From: Mactromeris polynyma
Taxonomy: Eukaryota > Mollusca > Bivalvia > Venerida > Mactridae
Direction: 5' to 3'
Assembly: GCA_032209605.1 (NCBI GenBank)
Contig: JASFXZ010000052.1
Coordinates: 248,001 to 312,000, forward strand
Length of the DNA stretch: 64,000 nt
Part shown: one piece after another, positions 9,181 through 19,682 of the stretch
Layout: every line of letters starts with the position of its first letter
Numbering within the stretch: position 1 is the stretch's first letter
Translations under genes and position numbers: made by a program
The notes under the pieces: generated by a model
Told to the model about the DNA's origin: nothing
The model's input: the letters and a program-made list of their open reading frames with translations, nothing else
Databases searched by the model: none

Positions 9181-11692
9181 GAAAAATGGAGACGTCAGGC
9201 TATGTATTGACATGCGCGAGGCAAACAAGGCAATAGAGAGAGAACGTCATCCAATGCCTACCATCGACGAATTAATACACGACATGAACGGCGCACGAGT
9301 GTTTAGCAAGCTGGATTTACGGTGTGGATACAACCAACTTGAGCTAGAAAAAGAATCAAGGTCAATTACAACATTCTCTACGCATATGGGAATATATAGA
9401 TTTAAGCGTCTAAATTTTGGAACAAATTCAGCCAGTGAAGTTTTTCAGAAGGCCATAAGTTGTTTAATTCAAAATATAAAAGGGGCCAAAAATATATCGG
9501 ATGACATTATTGTGTTCGGGAAAAATCAAACCGAACATGATAAGGCATTAGACAGGGTATTCAGTGCTTTGCACAAGAACGGACTTACCCTTAATAAGCA
9601 GAAATGCGAGTTCAATAGGCCAGAAATAACATTCTTTGGGGTTGTATTCAAAGGGACAGGAATATCAGCAGATCCAATGAAAGTGGAAGCGATAAGATCT
9701 ATGGAACAACCCATGAACGTATCTGAATTACGAAGTTTTTTAGGTATGACATCATATTGTTCAAGATTCATCAACAGCTATGCCTCTATCACAGAACCAC
9801 TACGCCGATTAACTAAAAAGGACACTGCATGGGTATGGGAAACATGTCAACAGGATGCATTTGACAAGTTAAAATCGGAACTAAGTAGTGATACGGTAAT
9901 AAGATACTATGATCCAACGAAGGATATTACGATAATCACAGATGCTTCACCTGTAGGATTGTCAGGAATACTTACACAGGAAGGTCAAGTTGTTGCATAT
10001 GCAAGCCGTGCATTATCACCAACTGAATCACGGTATAGTCAAACCGAGAGAGAAGCGCTAGCCGTAGTATGGTCGTGTGAACACTATGGGATGTATTTAC
10101 GGGGTGCACCAATGTTCACAGTAATCACAGACCATAAACCGTTGACATCGATTTGGTCGAAAAAACAACCACCGTTACGTATTGAAAGATGGGGTTTACG
10201 TCTGCAACCATTTAAAATGAAGATTATTTACCAGGCAGGGAAGGACAATCCGTCTGACTATATGAGTAGACACCCATTAAAATATGCTGAAAACAGGAAT
10301 CTAGCTGATGAATATGTGGCATTTATCGCAACAGAAGCAGTACCGAATGCAATGACACTTGATGAAGTTAAAATGGCATCGGTCAGCGATAAGACAATCC
10401 AGAAAGCGATTGAATTCACGAAAAATGGAAAATGGTTTGAACTGAAGACATTAGTAGATCCTGGCATAGATATGGAAGACTTGATGGCTTTACGAAATAT
10501 CAAGGATGAACTGACCGTTCACAGTGAAACTGTGTTGTTAAGAAATGATAAATTAGTAATGCCCAAAGTATTAAGAGCGAAGGCAGTTAAATTGGGCCAT
10601 GAAGGACATCAAGGTGTGGTTAAAACAAAAAGCTATATAAGGTCGAAAGTATGGTTTCCTAACATGAATGCAGAAGTTGAGGCAGCCATACAAATGTGTC
10701 TTGCGTGTCAGGCGAATACCAAGGAACCCAGATCACGAGGACCTCTGAAGATGTCGGAACTTCCATCAGGACCATGGAAAAATCTGAGTGCTGATTTTTG
10801 TGGACCATTAGATAACGGTGATTATCTTTTCGTGATTGTAGACGAATATTCACGATATCCTGTGGTTGAAGTGATTAGGAGTGTGTCTGCCAATAGTGTC
10901 ATACCAATCTTTGACAAAGTAATTGCTATGTTTGGTGTACCTACGGTTGTAAAATCTGATAACGGTGCTCCATTTAACAGTAAATCGTTTAGTGACTATG
11001 CTAAGTATTGTGGTTTTACTCATCGTAAAGTCACACCAAAATGGCCAAGAGCCAATGCTCAGGCTGAATCGTTCAACAAACCGTTGATGAAAAGTGTCAG
11101 GTCAGCATTTGTGGAGGGGAAAAACTATAAACAGGAAATGTTTCGCTTCTTACGTCAATACAGAGCAACCCCACACACATCCACAGGACATACGCCGTTT
11201 AGGTTAATGTTCGGAAGGGAACCCGGTACACGTATGCCTAATGCTGATAACAAGATAGGGGAGAATATACACGCAGACGAAATTGCCAGACGACATGATG
11301 AAATTTCGAAATCCAAGTCAAAGAGATACGAGGATCGTAAATTGAATACCCGGGAACGCACAATTAACATCGGTGACAAAGTGTTATTACGGAATGAAAC
11401 ACCAACAAAAATATCTACCAGATATAACCCAGTGTCGTATGAAGTCGTTAACAAGAAAGGATCTATGATAAGTGTACAAAATGATTCTGGACACTGTGTC
11501 ACTAGAAACTCTTCTGTAATGAAGCCAGTAAATCAAAATTTGAAATGCAAATCAACAGCAGTTCAAATAGAGACTGATTTGGAGGACGATGAAACCAACA
11601 ATTATTCAAGTAACCCGGATGTAATTACTACTGAGAGGCCTGTACGAGAAAGACGGCCTCCTGTGTACTTAAAGGATTATGTGCGAAGATAA
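9155..11692 (+). CDS. Pol fragment: reverse transcriptase, RNase H, integrase
   Basis: 845 residues. RT starts inside its finger region (KKNGDVRLCIDMREANKAI, about 9-27), so the N-terminal RT and the whole protease are absent. The catalytic core is NISDDIIVFG near 112-121, with Ser at the position usually occupied by Tyr or Phe, a variant known in Mag-like elements. RNase H has TDASP near 262 and TDHKPL near 326. Integrase has a zinc finger (GHEGH near 480, then CLAC near 514) and the D, D, E residues near 545 (SADFCGP), 601 (KSDNGAPF) and 637 (AQAESF). The frame is intact for all of these, which fits a young copy. An in-frame stop just before the first Met (9152-9154) means translation would need a frameshift from gag or internal initiation. 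Confidence 0.9.
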   Translation: MKSSRTVSKKNGDVRLCIDMREANKAIERERHPMPTIDELIHDMNGARVFSKLDLRCGYNQLELEKESRSITTFSTHMGIYRFKRLNFGTNSASEVFQKAISCLIQNIKGAKNISDDIIVFGKNQTEHDKALDRVFSALHKNGLTLNKQKCEFNRPEITFFGVVFKGTGISADPMKVEAIRSMEQPMNVSELRSFLGMTSYCSRFINSYASITEPLRRLTKKDTAWVWETCQQDAFDKLKSELSSDTVIRYYDPTKDITIITDASPVGLSGILTQEGQVVAYASRALSPTESRYSQTEREALAVVWSCEHYGMYLRGAPMFTVITDHKPLTSIWSKKQPPLRIERWGLRLQPFKMKIIYQAGKDNPSDYMSRHPLKYAENRNLADEYVAFIATEAVPNAMTLDEVKMASVSDKTIQKAIEFTKNGKWFELKTLVDPGIDMEDLMALRNIKDELTVHSETVLLRNDKLVMPKVLRAKAVKLGHEGHQGVVKTKSYIRSKVWFPNMNAEVEAAIQMCLACQANTKEPRSRGPLKMSELPSGPWKNLSADFCGPLDNGDYLFVIVDEYSRYPVVEVIRSVSANSVIPIFDKVIAMFGVPTVVKSDNGAPFNSKSFSDYAKYCGFTHRKVTPKWPRANAQAESFNKPLMKSVRSAFVEGKNYKQEMFRFLRQYRATPHTSTGHTPFRLMFGREPGTRMPNADNKIGENIHADEIARRHDEISKSKSKRYEDRKLNTRERTINIGDKVLLRNETPTKISTRYNPVSYEVVNKKGSMISVQNDSGHCVTRNSSVMKPVNQNLKCKSTAVQIETDLEDDETNNYSSNPDVITTERPVRERRPPVYLKDYVRR

Positions 11693-12255
11693 AGAGTTAA
11701 GTTCAGAGTGAAATGGGCATACTAATCCCATTAGAAGTTCATTGCAAGTTATCTTAATGTGTACAACATAATTGTATTTATATAGTTCCATGAACACTTA
11801 GACATTAGTTGATTGAATAATCTACACTTCTATAAACAATTACCAAGAAAGTTCTCTGTAAACAAACAGTCTGGACAATATAGATATACATCATGTTTGT
11901 ACTGTGTAAATGTTTGATATTGCTCATGTAGTAGATTTACCTATGATATTTAGTTGTATCTTGTTACCATTTTATCTACAAACAAATGGTATGTGTTCTG
12001 TTTACATTCAAGGTATCAAGTTTCAAGAGTTCGGACAATTCTGAGAGAAAGTTTGTGAACATGACTAGTGTTAGGTTCATGATGTGTGTTCCATCAGCAA
12101 AACTTACCTGTTAATCTCTTATAGAATTATATCAAATTAATATGGTTCATTATAATATTATTTTATCATTTAATATATTTGATATACTGGAACCTGTTCT
12201 ACTGGAATAATTGACAAACTATGCATAATTGTAAACTTTAAGTTTTATCTAAGTT
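11693..12255 (+). other. Non-coding 3' internal region of the LTR element
   Basis: AT-rich with no frame of note between the pol stop and the purine tract. I see no env-like frame. Confidence 0.6.
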
Positions 12256-12264
12256 GAGGAGGGA
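12256..12264 (+). promoter_or_regulatory. Polypurine tract
   Basis: GAGGAGGGA directly abuts the TG of the 3' LTR, the expected place and composition for plus-strand priming. Confidence 0.8.
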
Positions 12265-12464
12265 TGTTATGTCCTATCATATATATCTATCATTGTATGC
12301 TTTACATATACATGTATGTGAGACCATCATTCTATTAGTGTTGATTCTATACATATATACAGATATACACTCTGTACAGTACTTCCGGAATAAAGCAGCC
12401 ATTACCATTCTATGTGTTTTCTTATAGTTATTAAATCCATAAAGTATAAACAAGAGACACATCA
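12265..12464 (+). repeat. 3' LTR (200 bp)
   Basis: Identical by eye to the 5' LTR over 200 bp. It is followed directly by the right half of the small TIR host element. Confidence 0.92.
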
Positions 12465-12631
12465 ATTCTTATCCCTGAATTGAACGAAGTTTTTTTAATG
12501 CAGATTTGAACTTTTTATTTTTTCGATTTTTCGAGACAATGTGTACGCAGCTGCGTACTCTGCGTACAGGACGCTACGCGCCTGAAAGGGTCAGACAAAA
12601 AGTGGTCTCTTAATGAAACGGTCTTTTAATA

Positions 12632-14800
12632 CAAAGCTTGGTTCCAGATAAGATATCGGGTTACAATATTTTCAAGTCTGCTACTATACATACATTTGTA
12701 CTTAAAATGTGCTTCAACATGTTAAAATACAATGTACAAAACAAGCAGTTTTAATCTTTTATTTGTTAAACAAATGTTCACCAGATCTTATGAAATATGT
12801 CTTCTAATAAAACATACACTATTCACACACTTAATCTTTGTAAATTAATTTGCGGTCAATTATGAATTAGCGGACGTTTAAAGGAAAAAGATGACTGAAA
12901 AAAAACCGACTTTGAGTGACCGCTGGTCGCGTTAAACAAAAGCCGCTTAGCAAAACGTAACGGATATAGCGAAACTTGTATTTATCGGACCGTCCGACGA
13001 TACTGAGGTTCCTTTGTACATGTAGTTATTGTTTCACTGTGCAAAACAAGTTTTGAAAGTAGGCCTACAGACATGTACGTAATACTGGCATCTCATGTCC
13101 GAGTAGAGCTGCTGTTGATATCAAGGCAACGCGGCGATTGATAATCTAGGAATACTAGACTCTACCTCACATTCGTGCAGCCCACGCAAAATTGTCTGCT
13201 GTGACACAGCTGCTTGCTACTTGGGAATATGGACAACTCTTAACGTAGTCAGATCAGGAAATGCTCCAATTCGTTACGTTGAAGATCTTAATGTTGACTT
13301 TTAAACAGTCTACGAAGTATATGTCGAACATACTTTAAATAGCAAGATACCATATGGCACGAACTACATGTCAAAAGCATGACAACAAGTATGGAATTTG
13401 GAGGTTGTGAAGTCGGCTTCAGCTGCGCCGAATGTATGTGCGTTACCTCCAACTGCTTAAATTGTTAAGGAAGATGTGAAAAGAGTACATGTATCTGCAA
13501 ACATGCGTATGAAAAAAAAATCGCAGTAGCTGCAGGCATATAGGATATCTACTCAACCTCGCTCGAATGGGGAAAGAATGTAGGAATGGAATGCACCTTG
13601 TAGAACTTTGAGACGACATTGCAACCGTTCGCGACTTCCCTGCACAATAGTGTGTGCATGTCAAGGGAGCGTGGTTAGCTTTTATGGATTAGTTACTGCC
13701 TTGGCTGTCAATTTATGCATATACATGCATGTTGGAAGTCAATGACGATATAGCGTCGTGAGATTAGCAAGCTGTTAAATCTATTTAAACCCCCAGTATT
13801 TTTACTAACAGTTCCAAGGCTGTAAAATCTCTGTCATTGTTATTATTTCTATAAATGTTTATAAAATTAATGTTAAGTTCCCCTTTCCTCATATGCAGTT
13901 CATCGACTTTCTTTTCTCCCATTTCGGCCCGTGGCCAAAGGCTTTGTAAGCATGTCCTGTGGTGTATCCATTCCAGTCCATTTTCCCCTGGTTGTACCCG
14001 TATTTTCTCCATTGTTGTTTTTGATAGTCAACCACACAATTCCTTACTTCCCAATAGATATTTGTCCGCACACCTCCTCAATCCCTACTGTTTAGTAGGA
14101 TGGTTTTTCCATGGGATCTGTGTGGGGGGTTGGAGGGGGGGGGGGCATTGTCTTGTGTATCGGCGTTCCCTAGCTGTATCTTCTTGCAATAATAACGAAC
14201 AAAACATACCGGAGTTATACTTTTGCGAAAAACTGATAAAGTGTCTACATGCGTTAGTTCCTTTTACACTTTCGAATTCACAGCAGCATTTGTTAATAGT
14301 GAAGCTTTCAATAATACGGAAAGTGACAATATTAAACTGTGTGGAAAATGATGTAATGCTACTGATTGTGTTATTACTGCTATTAATTGATATGGCAATA
14401 GTATGGTTTACCTATACTATACTATACGTTTTTTGGTACAATATGCACATACAGTGCCTTTGACCATTAACAAAACAAACATAATATGATATGGTCAAGA
14501 CAGTAAATATGCATGTTACAAATACAATATCAAACATGTAATATAAGCAAACACAGAACATGAACATTAAATATAAGCAGCAGTGGAATAATATTTTGGT
14601 GTCCTTATGTTACACAATAATAAATATATATAACTATACGGGAACAGGAGACAATATTTTATGAACAGCAACTCTTACTGTGGAGCAATTAATGTAAGTT
14701 GGTCTTGTCTCAGTTTCATTGCATTAAACACTAATTTAGTACAGTTGACAATAACTGTGCTATTTTTATTAGACATAATATTATAAATTTTATTCAATCA
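12632..14800. other. Intergenic stretch without a supported gene
   Basis: I see no exon with credible splice sites. A 202-codon plus-strand frame (13855-14463) is low-complexity and Leu/Ile rich, with a G-run at 14133-14144. On the opposite strand, 13785-14071 shows two overlapping frames that read protein-like (Trp- and Gly-rich words such as GKMDWNGYTTGHAYKAFG). It could be the remains of a mobile element, but I cannot name it. Confidence 0.4.
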
Positions 14801-15370
14801 AGACCAGGAAGGTTGTTTTAGGAATTATTTTTTGTACGGAGTTCATTAAATGTTTGACAGCACATGCAAAAATGATATTCAATTTCGATTGTATTATGAG
14901 AACAAAGTTCACATGTACGATTTTCTCTAATAATTCCATTGTATCTTCGATTTCCGATTTCTAAACTGTGTGATCCTAATCTAAAACGCGTTAGTTCTTT
15001 TCTAATGTTTTCATTTTTAATAATTTCTAGGTACTTTTCAAATATATTATCTGTTTTGAACTTTCTGCAATAAAACATTTTGGAATGGTTATTGAGTGTA
15101 TCACTCCATGTTTGTACATACTGATCCCGAAGTCTTTGTTTAAGCATACTAAAGTAGTTTACATTCATATTATACATGTTAAAAATATTTCCATATCCTT
15201 AGGTGTTAAGAATTGATCTAATATTAGAAACCCAGCTATTTGTTCTTGCATTGATTAAGCATTGTTCATTATATAATTGATATATTAAAGATTCCTGATT
15301 AGTTAGTATTTTAGCCAATATTTGAGTGCTCTTTCTTTACATATCAATGGCAGGGGTAATCGACCAAGTT
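14770..15370 (-). pseudogene. Truncated LINE (non-LTR) retrotransposon, C-terminal end
   Basis: On the minus strand the words GRLPLPLICKERALKYW, then a region with NARTNSWVSNIRSIL, then LRDQYVQTWSDTLNN and a Cys/His cluster (CELCSHNTIEIEYHFCMCC) match the C-terminal region and zinc-knuckle-like tail of LINE polymerases common in molluscs. A frameshift near 15305 and a stop near 15200 break the frame. The longest intact piece is 119 residues (14818-15177). No reverse transcriptase domain remains, so this is a 5'-truncated dead copy. Confidence 0.72.
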
Positions 15371-17508
15371 CCCCTTACACTGCAGAGTTGGATGTTTCCA
15401 TTGTTAAGCTTTTTCTTTTTGATTGAAATAATCTTTTAAACTCTAGTTGTATCGCCTGAAATGACTTATTTTTTCTTGGAACAGGTTGTATGACGTTATG
15501 TGTCCATTTACTTGTAATATGATTAAGAAATGATAACGCTTTATTTTCAATGATTATAATGACATACATATTTTGGGATCACCTGAGAATGTCTTTCATT
15601 ATTGTGTGTGTTCCCCAGAGTTGTGAAGATGTTTGATATAGACTGTATATGAGTTCATGTTTAATATTACAATTTGTAAATGTAAAAATGGGTAACGTAA
15701 ATTACATGTATTATAGTCCAGACCCATTTTCTGCGCACTGGCTATGCCTCAGACATATTTTAATATCGTCATGGTCATTTCGGTTTAAAAAAACAATGAT
15801 ATGTTACTAAACGTTTGTTATACTTGTTCCGTGTCCCACTTAGTGTCTTGGCGGCCATCTTGGACGCCATCTTGAATATCTCAAAATGCACAAATATTAT
15901 CAAGTGTCATCACACGGATTCTGAAATGATACGATGGCTATGAGCTCTTAAAACCCTCAAACTATTTACTATCCATCCGACAGCTCGGTTCAGCAATAAA
16001 GTGCCCTTTTGCTGCTGGATTAAATTAACAAAAAGACGAGGTTGTTTAGTCAAATTCAAAATTTGTCATAATGAATTATGTTTGTTCAAGACATGTGTAA
16101 TTATGTTTTGTTATCGAATTAAACGTTATTTAGCAAAATGATGTTTATGATCAGTTTATTATTGTAAACAAATAAATAGTGTACTTCAATTGAATTCCAT
16201 TCAGTTTATTAGGCATAATCTATACACAGATCGTTGCCCTCAACTGGGCGGAAATGTCAAACACAGAAGGACATGAAACATACTTACAACTATACAACAC
16301 TAGTGATATAAAGGAATGGCTTACACATAGTTGTTTAGCATGTAAGAACATGCAAGATCCTTCATACATTAATACATACGTACTATACGAGTTATTCTTT
16401 ATAAATAGTAGTCAAAGAATATACGAGCATAACTATTAATTCGGTTCATATTTTTAACCTTATAGTCATCATGCGCTCTACAATTGTTAAATAAACGAAT
16501 TTAGCTAATTTGATTGACAAACTTTTATGTTCGAAATTCATTAACATATAACTTTGCTGAATGCCAGTCATATTTGTTCAGTGTTCAGTGAGTCTGGAAT
16601 GCCATAGTTGGACAGGAAACATCCGCGGATTGGCCAAGCATCTGGAACATGCGCATCAACAAGAAGACAAGCGACAGAGGAAAACGTCTTGAATTCGCAG
16701 CATTCAATAGTACAGTGTTGAAGAACACCCTCATATTATCAATATCGCTATATTATATAGTTTGACTAAACTGTTTAAAAGTCATAACTTACTTCGTTCT
16801 CTTCCAGATAATCCAATATTTCCATAAGCACACAGCCAACGGGTGACCAATTGGTCGAATAGAACATTTACTAAATAATTATAAACGGACGGTTTCAATC
16901 AGTTAGTACATGATTGTATATATACACGTACGTAATTATTTGACTGCCTGTAAGACAATCCTATTATGATAAGTACCCAATCCTTGCAAGAACAAGAAAC
17001 CATTATAAAGACCACATAGACTTCGTATTGAGCATTGGCCTGTTAAGTGAAGCTAAAGTTCCACCGATGGATATAAGAGGAATCGTCCATTGCATATCAC
17101 CTGCAACAGCGTCGATTGTTGTGCACATCCCAACGAGATAGAAATGCTGTCCTCTATATAAGACTAGCTTCACACATGAATAGTAGCAGTGTGTTAAGAC
17201 AAGAGTACTGTAGATCATTATTGGCTAAGCACAATATTGTCAACATGTTATACGACACTGTACCAATGCTTATACATGTATGTTATGCAATATATCTTCT
17301 CAAAGCGCGACTAGCACTTTGAGCTATGTACACATTTTACCACAATATTATAATCCATACGTTCTAGTAAAATGATACCTATATACACATCTACTTTATC
17401 ATCACCACAGCTTAGTATATACATGTAACATGTGCTTTGAATAGACTTCACCTATGTCAAAATATTTCAAATAAATGGTCAAGCCATTCATTCACTGACA
17501 GGGGAAAC
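15371..17508. other. Intergenic stretch, no supported gene
   Basis: Several short frames show no family resemblance. The one patch that reads protein-like is 16597-16692 on the plus strand (ECHSWTGNIRGLAKHLEHAH), which resembles a single C2H2-type finger followed by a stop. It is too short to call. Confidence 0.4.
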
Positions 17509-18628
17509 AATGTACAACCTTGTCTTAAACATCAAAGAATATTAACCAATCAATATTAACCATGATATCCGTACACATGAAATAAACATCAAAGAACATT
17601 AACCAATCAATATTTACATGATATCTCCGTACACATGAACTAGATACAACCTTGTCTTAACAATCAAAGAACATTAACCAATCAATATTAACATGGTATA
17701 TCCGTACACATGAAATAAATACAACCTTGTCTTAAACATCAAAGAACATCAACCAATCAATATTAACATGACATATCCGTACACATGAAATAAATACAAC
17801 CTTGTCTTAACCATCAAAGAACATCAACCAATCAATATTAACATGACATATCCGTACACATGAAATAAATACAACCTTGTCTTAAATATCAAAGAACATT
17901 AACCACTCAATATTTACATGATATATCCGTACACATGAACTAGATACAACCTTGTCTTAAACATCAAAGAACATTAACCAATCAATATTAACATGATATA
18001 TCCGTACACATGAAATAGATACAATCTTGTCTTAACCATCAAAGAACATCAACCAATCAATATTAACATGATATATATCCGTACACATGAACTAGATACA
18101 ACCTTGTCTTAAACATCAAAGAACATTAACCAATCAATATTAACATGATATATCCGTACACATGAAATAGATACAACCTTGTCTTAAACATCAAAGAACA
18201 TCAACCAATCAATATTAACATAATATATCCGTACACATGAAATAAATACAATATTGTCTTAACCATCAAAGAACATCAACCAATCAATATTAACATGACA
18301 TATCCGTACATATGAAATAAATACAATCTTGTCTTAACCATCAAAGAACATCAACCAATCAATATTAACATGATATATCCGTACACATGAAATAGATACA
18401 ATATTGTCTTAACCATCAAAGAACATTAACCAATCAAAACATTGTATTGACATGATAAATCCATACACATGAAATAAACATCAACGAACATCAACCAATC
18501 AATATTAGCATGATATGCCCGTACACATGAAATAGATACAACATTGTCTTAACCATCAAAGAACATTAACCAATCTATATTAACATGGTATGTCCTAACA
18601 CATGAAATAAACATCAAAGAACATCAAC
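17509..18628. repeat. 75-bp minisatellite, about 15 copies
   Basis: The unit contains ACAACCTTGTCTTAAACATC, AAAGAACATTAACCAATC, AATATTAACATGATATATCC and GTACACATGAA. Spacing is 75 bp for most of the array. Three or so units at the edges lack the ACAACCTTGTCTT portion and are shorter, so edge units are more diverged than central ones. There is no open frame of interest. Confidence 0.93.
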
Positions 18629-19073
18629 TGTATTTAACTGCACGCGGGTATCTATTAAAGTTGAAGTAGACTATGAATTCTAATGATATAATGGCGAAAT
18701 AAAAATGTTATAAGTTCCTTATAACCGACTCATGTGCATATTGATTACATGGTCAGTATACAAAGCAAATATTATCTTCGGAAGAACGATAAAACGCGGC
18801 CACATTGATATTATCATTTCTTTATAGCTTGTTTACTTAACTTATTATATATTTAATAAACGTCTTACATTGGTTTAATATATGTCCGACATTTCCACTC
18901 CACACTTGTGTTAGTGACTTTACTGCGACATTAATGAACTGTATTGACAGGGAAACACAAATATAAATATGCTTTGTTCACTGACCGTATAATTTATACA
19001 CCTGTAACCGTTTAGAAGCTAGATTCAAACAATTATTAATTACAGAAAAACAAAAACAATAACATCAGTGCTT

Positions 19074-19305
19074 CCACGAGCGTAGATTCCTATAGGCTGT
19101 GTAAGCCGCGGCATACACATTTTTTTGAAAAATCGAAAAGATAAATGGCCAAAATATAATAAGATATTTAATGTATGTTTTTGATGTTATTGTAAAATTG
19201 TCTACCGGAACGAAATATACACCAAAACGCATCTCTGACGATGCCCCCGTACCCGATAACGTAGGCTTACACATCAATTTCAGCTAAGCTTCGCCCCTAG
19301 CTTCC
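19074..19305. mobile_element. Possible relative of the CAGGGGCGTAGC element
   Basis: The right part, read on the minus strand, gives CTAGGGGCGAAGCTTAGC and the left has GAGCGTAGATTCC. GTGTAAGCC words occur near both ends in inverted orientation. Similarity to the element at 7921-12584 is partial and the ends are uncertain. Confidence 0.4.
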
Positions 19306-19498
19306 TGAATTTGTCACAAGAATCATTCGAAAATATCACTGAATATCGGCCCGACCTCCTAGTCCGGTGATATTTTTCAGAGCAATGTACATGTTGCAAG
19401 GCTGGTCTTAAGACGAGGTCATGTGTCAATGAATATTCTACGTAACCAATTATTAGGTCCAAGATTTATTTGGAACATGCATATTGAATTGGTATTGT

Positions 19499-19658
19499 AT
19501 GGTGGCATATTTCTGCGGCAGTTGTGGGCACTATCAGACAATTGTTCGTGTTAAGATATTTATCTGGTATGAAATATTATCACGATACTTATCTAGTTAA
19601 CCACATAATTATCTAGTTAATTAAGTATAGTTAACTGGTGGCAGAAATATGCCACCAT
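19499..19658. mobile_element. 160-bp MITE with 18-bp perfect TIRs in the lectin 3' UTR
   Basis: The ends are ATGGTGGCATATTTCTGC and its exact reverse complement. The interior is AT-rich and non-coding. It starts 24 bp beyond the stop codon of the lectin gene. A shortened relative (ATGGTGGCATATTATTGCC) lies near 22164-22188, inside the same gene. Confidence 0.82.
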
Positions 19659-19682
19659 CGTCTTGGACACAAAAATTGTTGT

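Larger units (their letters stand above)
8043..12464 (+). mobile_element. Ty3/Gypsy LTR retrotransposon, Mag-like
   Basis: A complete structural unit: 5' LTR, tRNA-Ser-type primer site, gag-like frame, pol frame (RT, RNase H, integrase), purine tract and 3' LTR. The two 200-bp LTRs look identical base for base, so the insertion is young. Integrase follows RNase H, the Ty3/Gypsy order. The NISDD form of the RT active site and the tRNA-Ser primer match point to the Mag lineage. The aspartic protease and the first part of RT are missing, so it is probably non-autonomous. I found no clean target duplication (left flank ATTGA, right flank ATTCT). Confidence 0.93.
7921..12584. mobile_element. Small TIR element split by the LTR retrotransposon
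   Basis: The left end is CAGGGGCGTAGC. The right end, read on the minus strand, is CAGGCGCGTAGC (11 of 12 matching). AAAGG lies immediately outside both ends (7916-7920 and 12585-12589), a likely target duplication. Without the retrotransposon the element is about 242 bp. Its two halves share GTACGC-type words and have no coding potential. Confidence 0.65.
7887..12631. mobile_element. Outermost element of a three-level nest (pogo-like MITE remnant)
   Basis: The left piece (7887-7920) reads TACAGTCAATC... and then AAGAGACCACC. The right piece (12585-12631) contains GTGGTCTCTTAATG and GGTCTTTTAAT. Together they resemble a diverged family A MITE interrupted by the element at 7921-12584. This is an inference from partial words only. 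Confidence 0.35.

Noticed and set aside
13855..14463. 202-codon plus-strand frame
   Set aside because: Low complexity, a G-run, no domain and no splice or promoter context. The opposite strand looks more protein-like.
17509..18628. 75-bp periodicity as a possible CRISPR or coding repeat
   Set aside because: Whole units repeat without variable spacers, and no frame stays open through the array.
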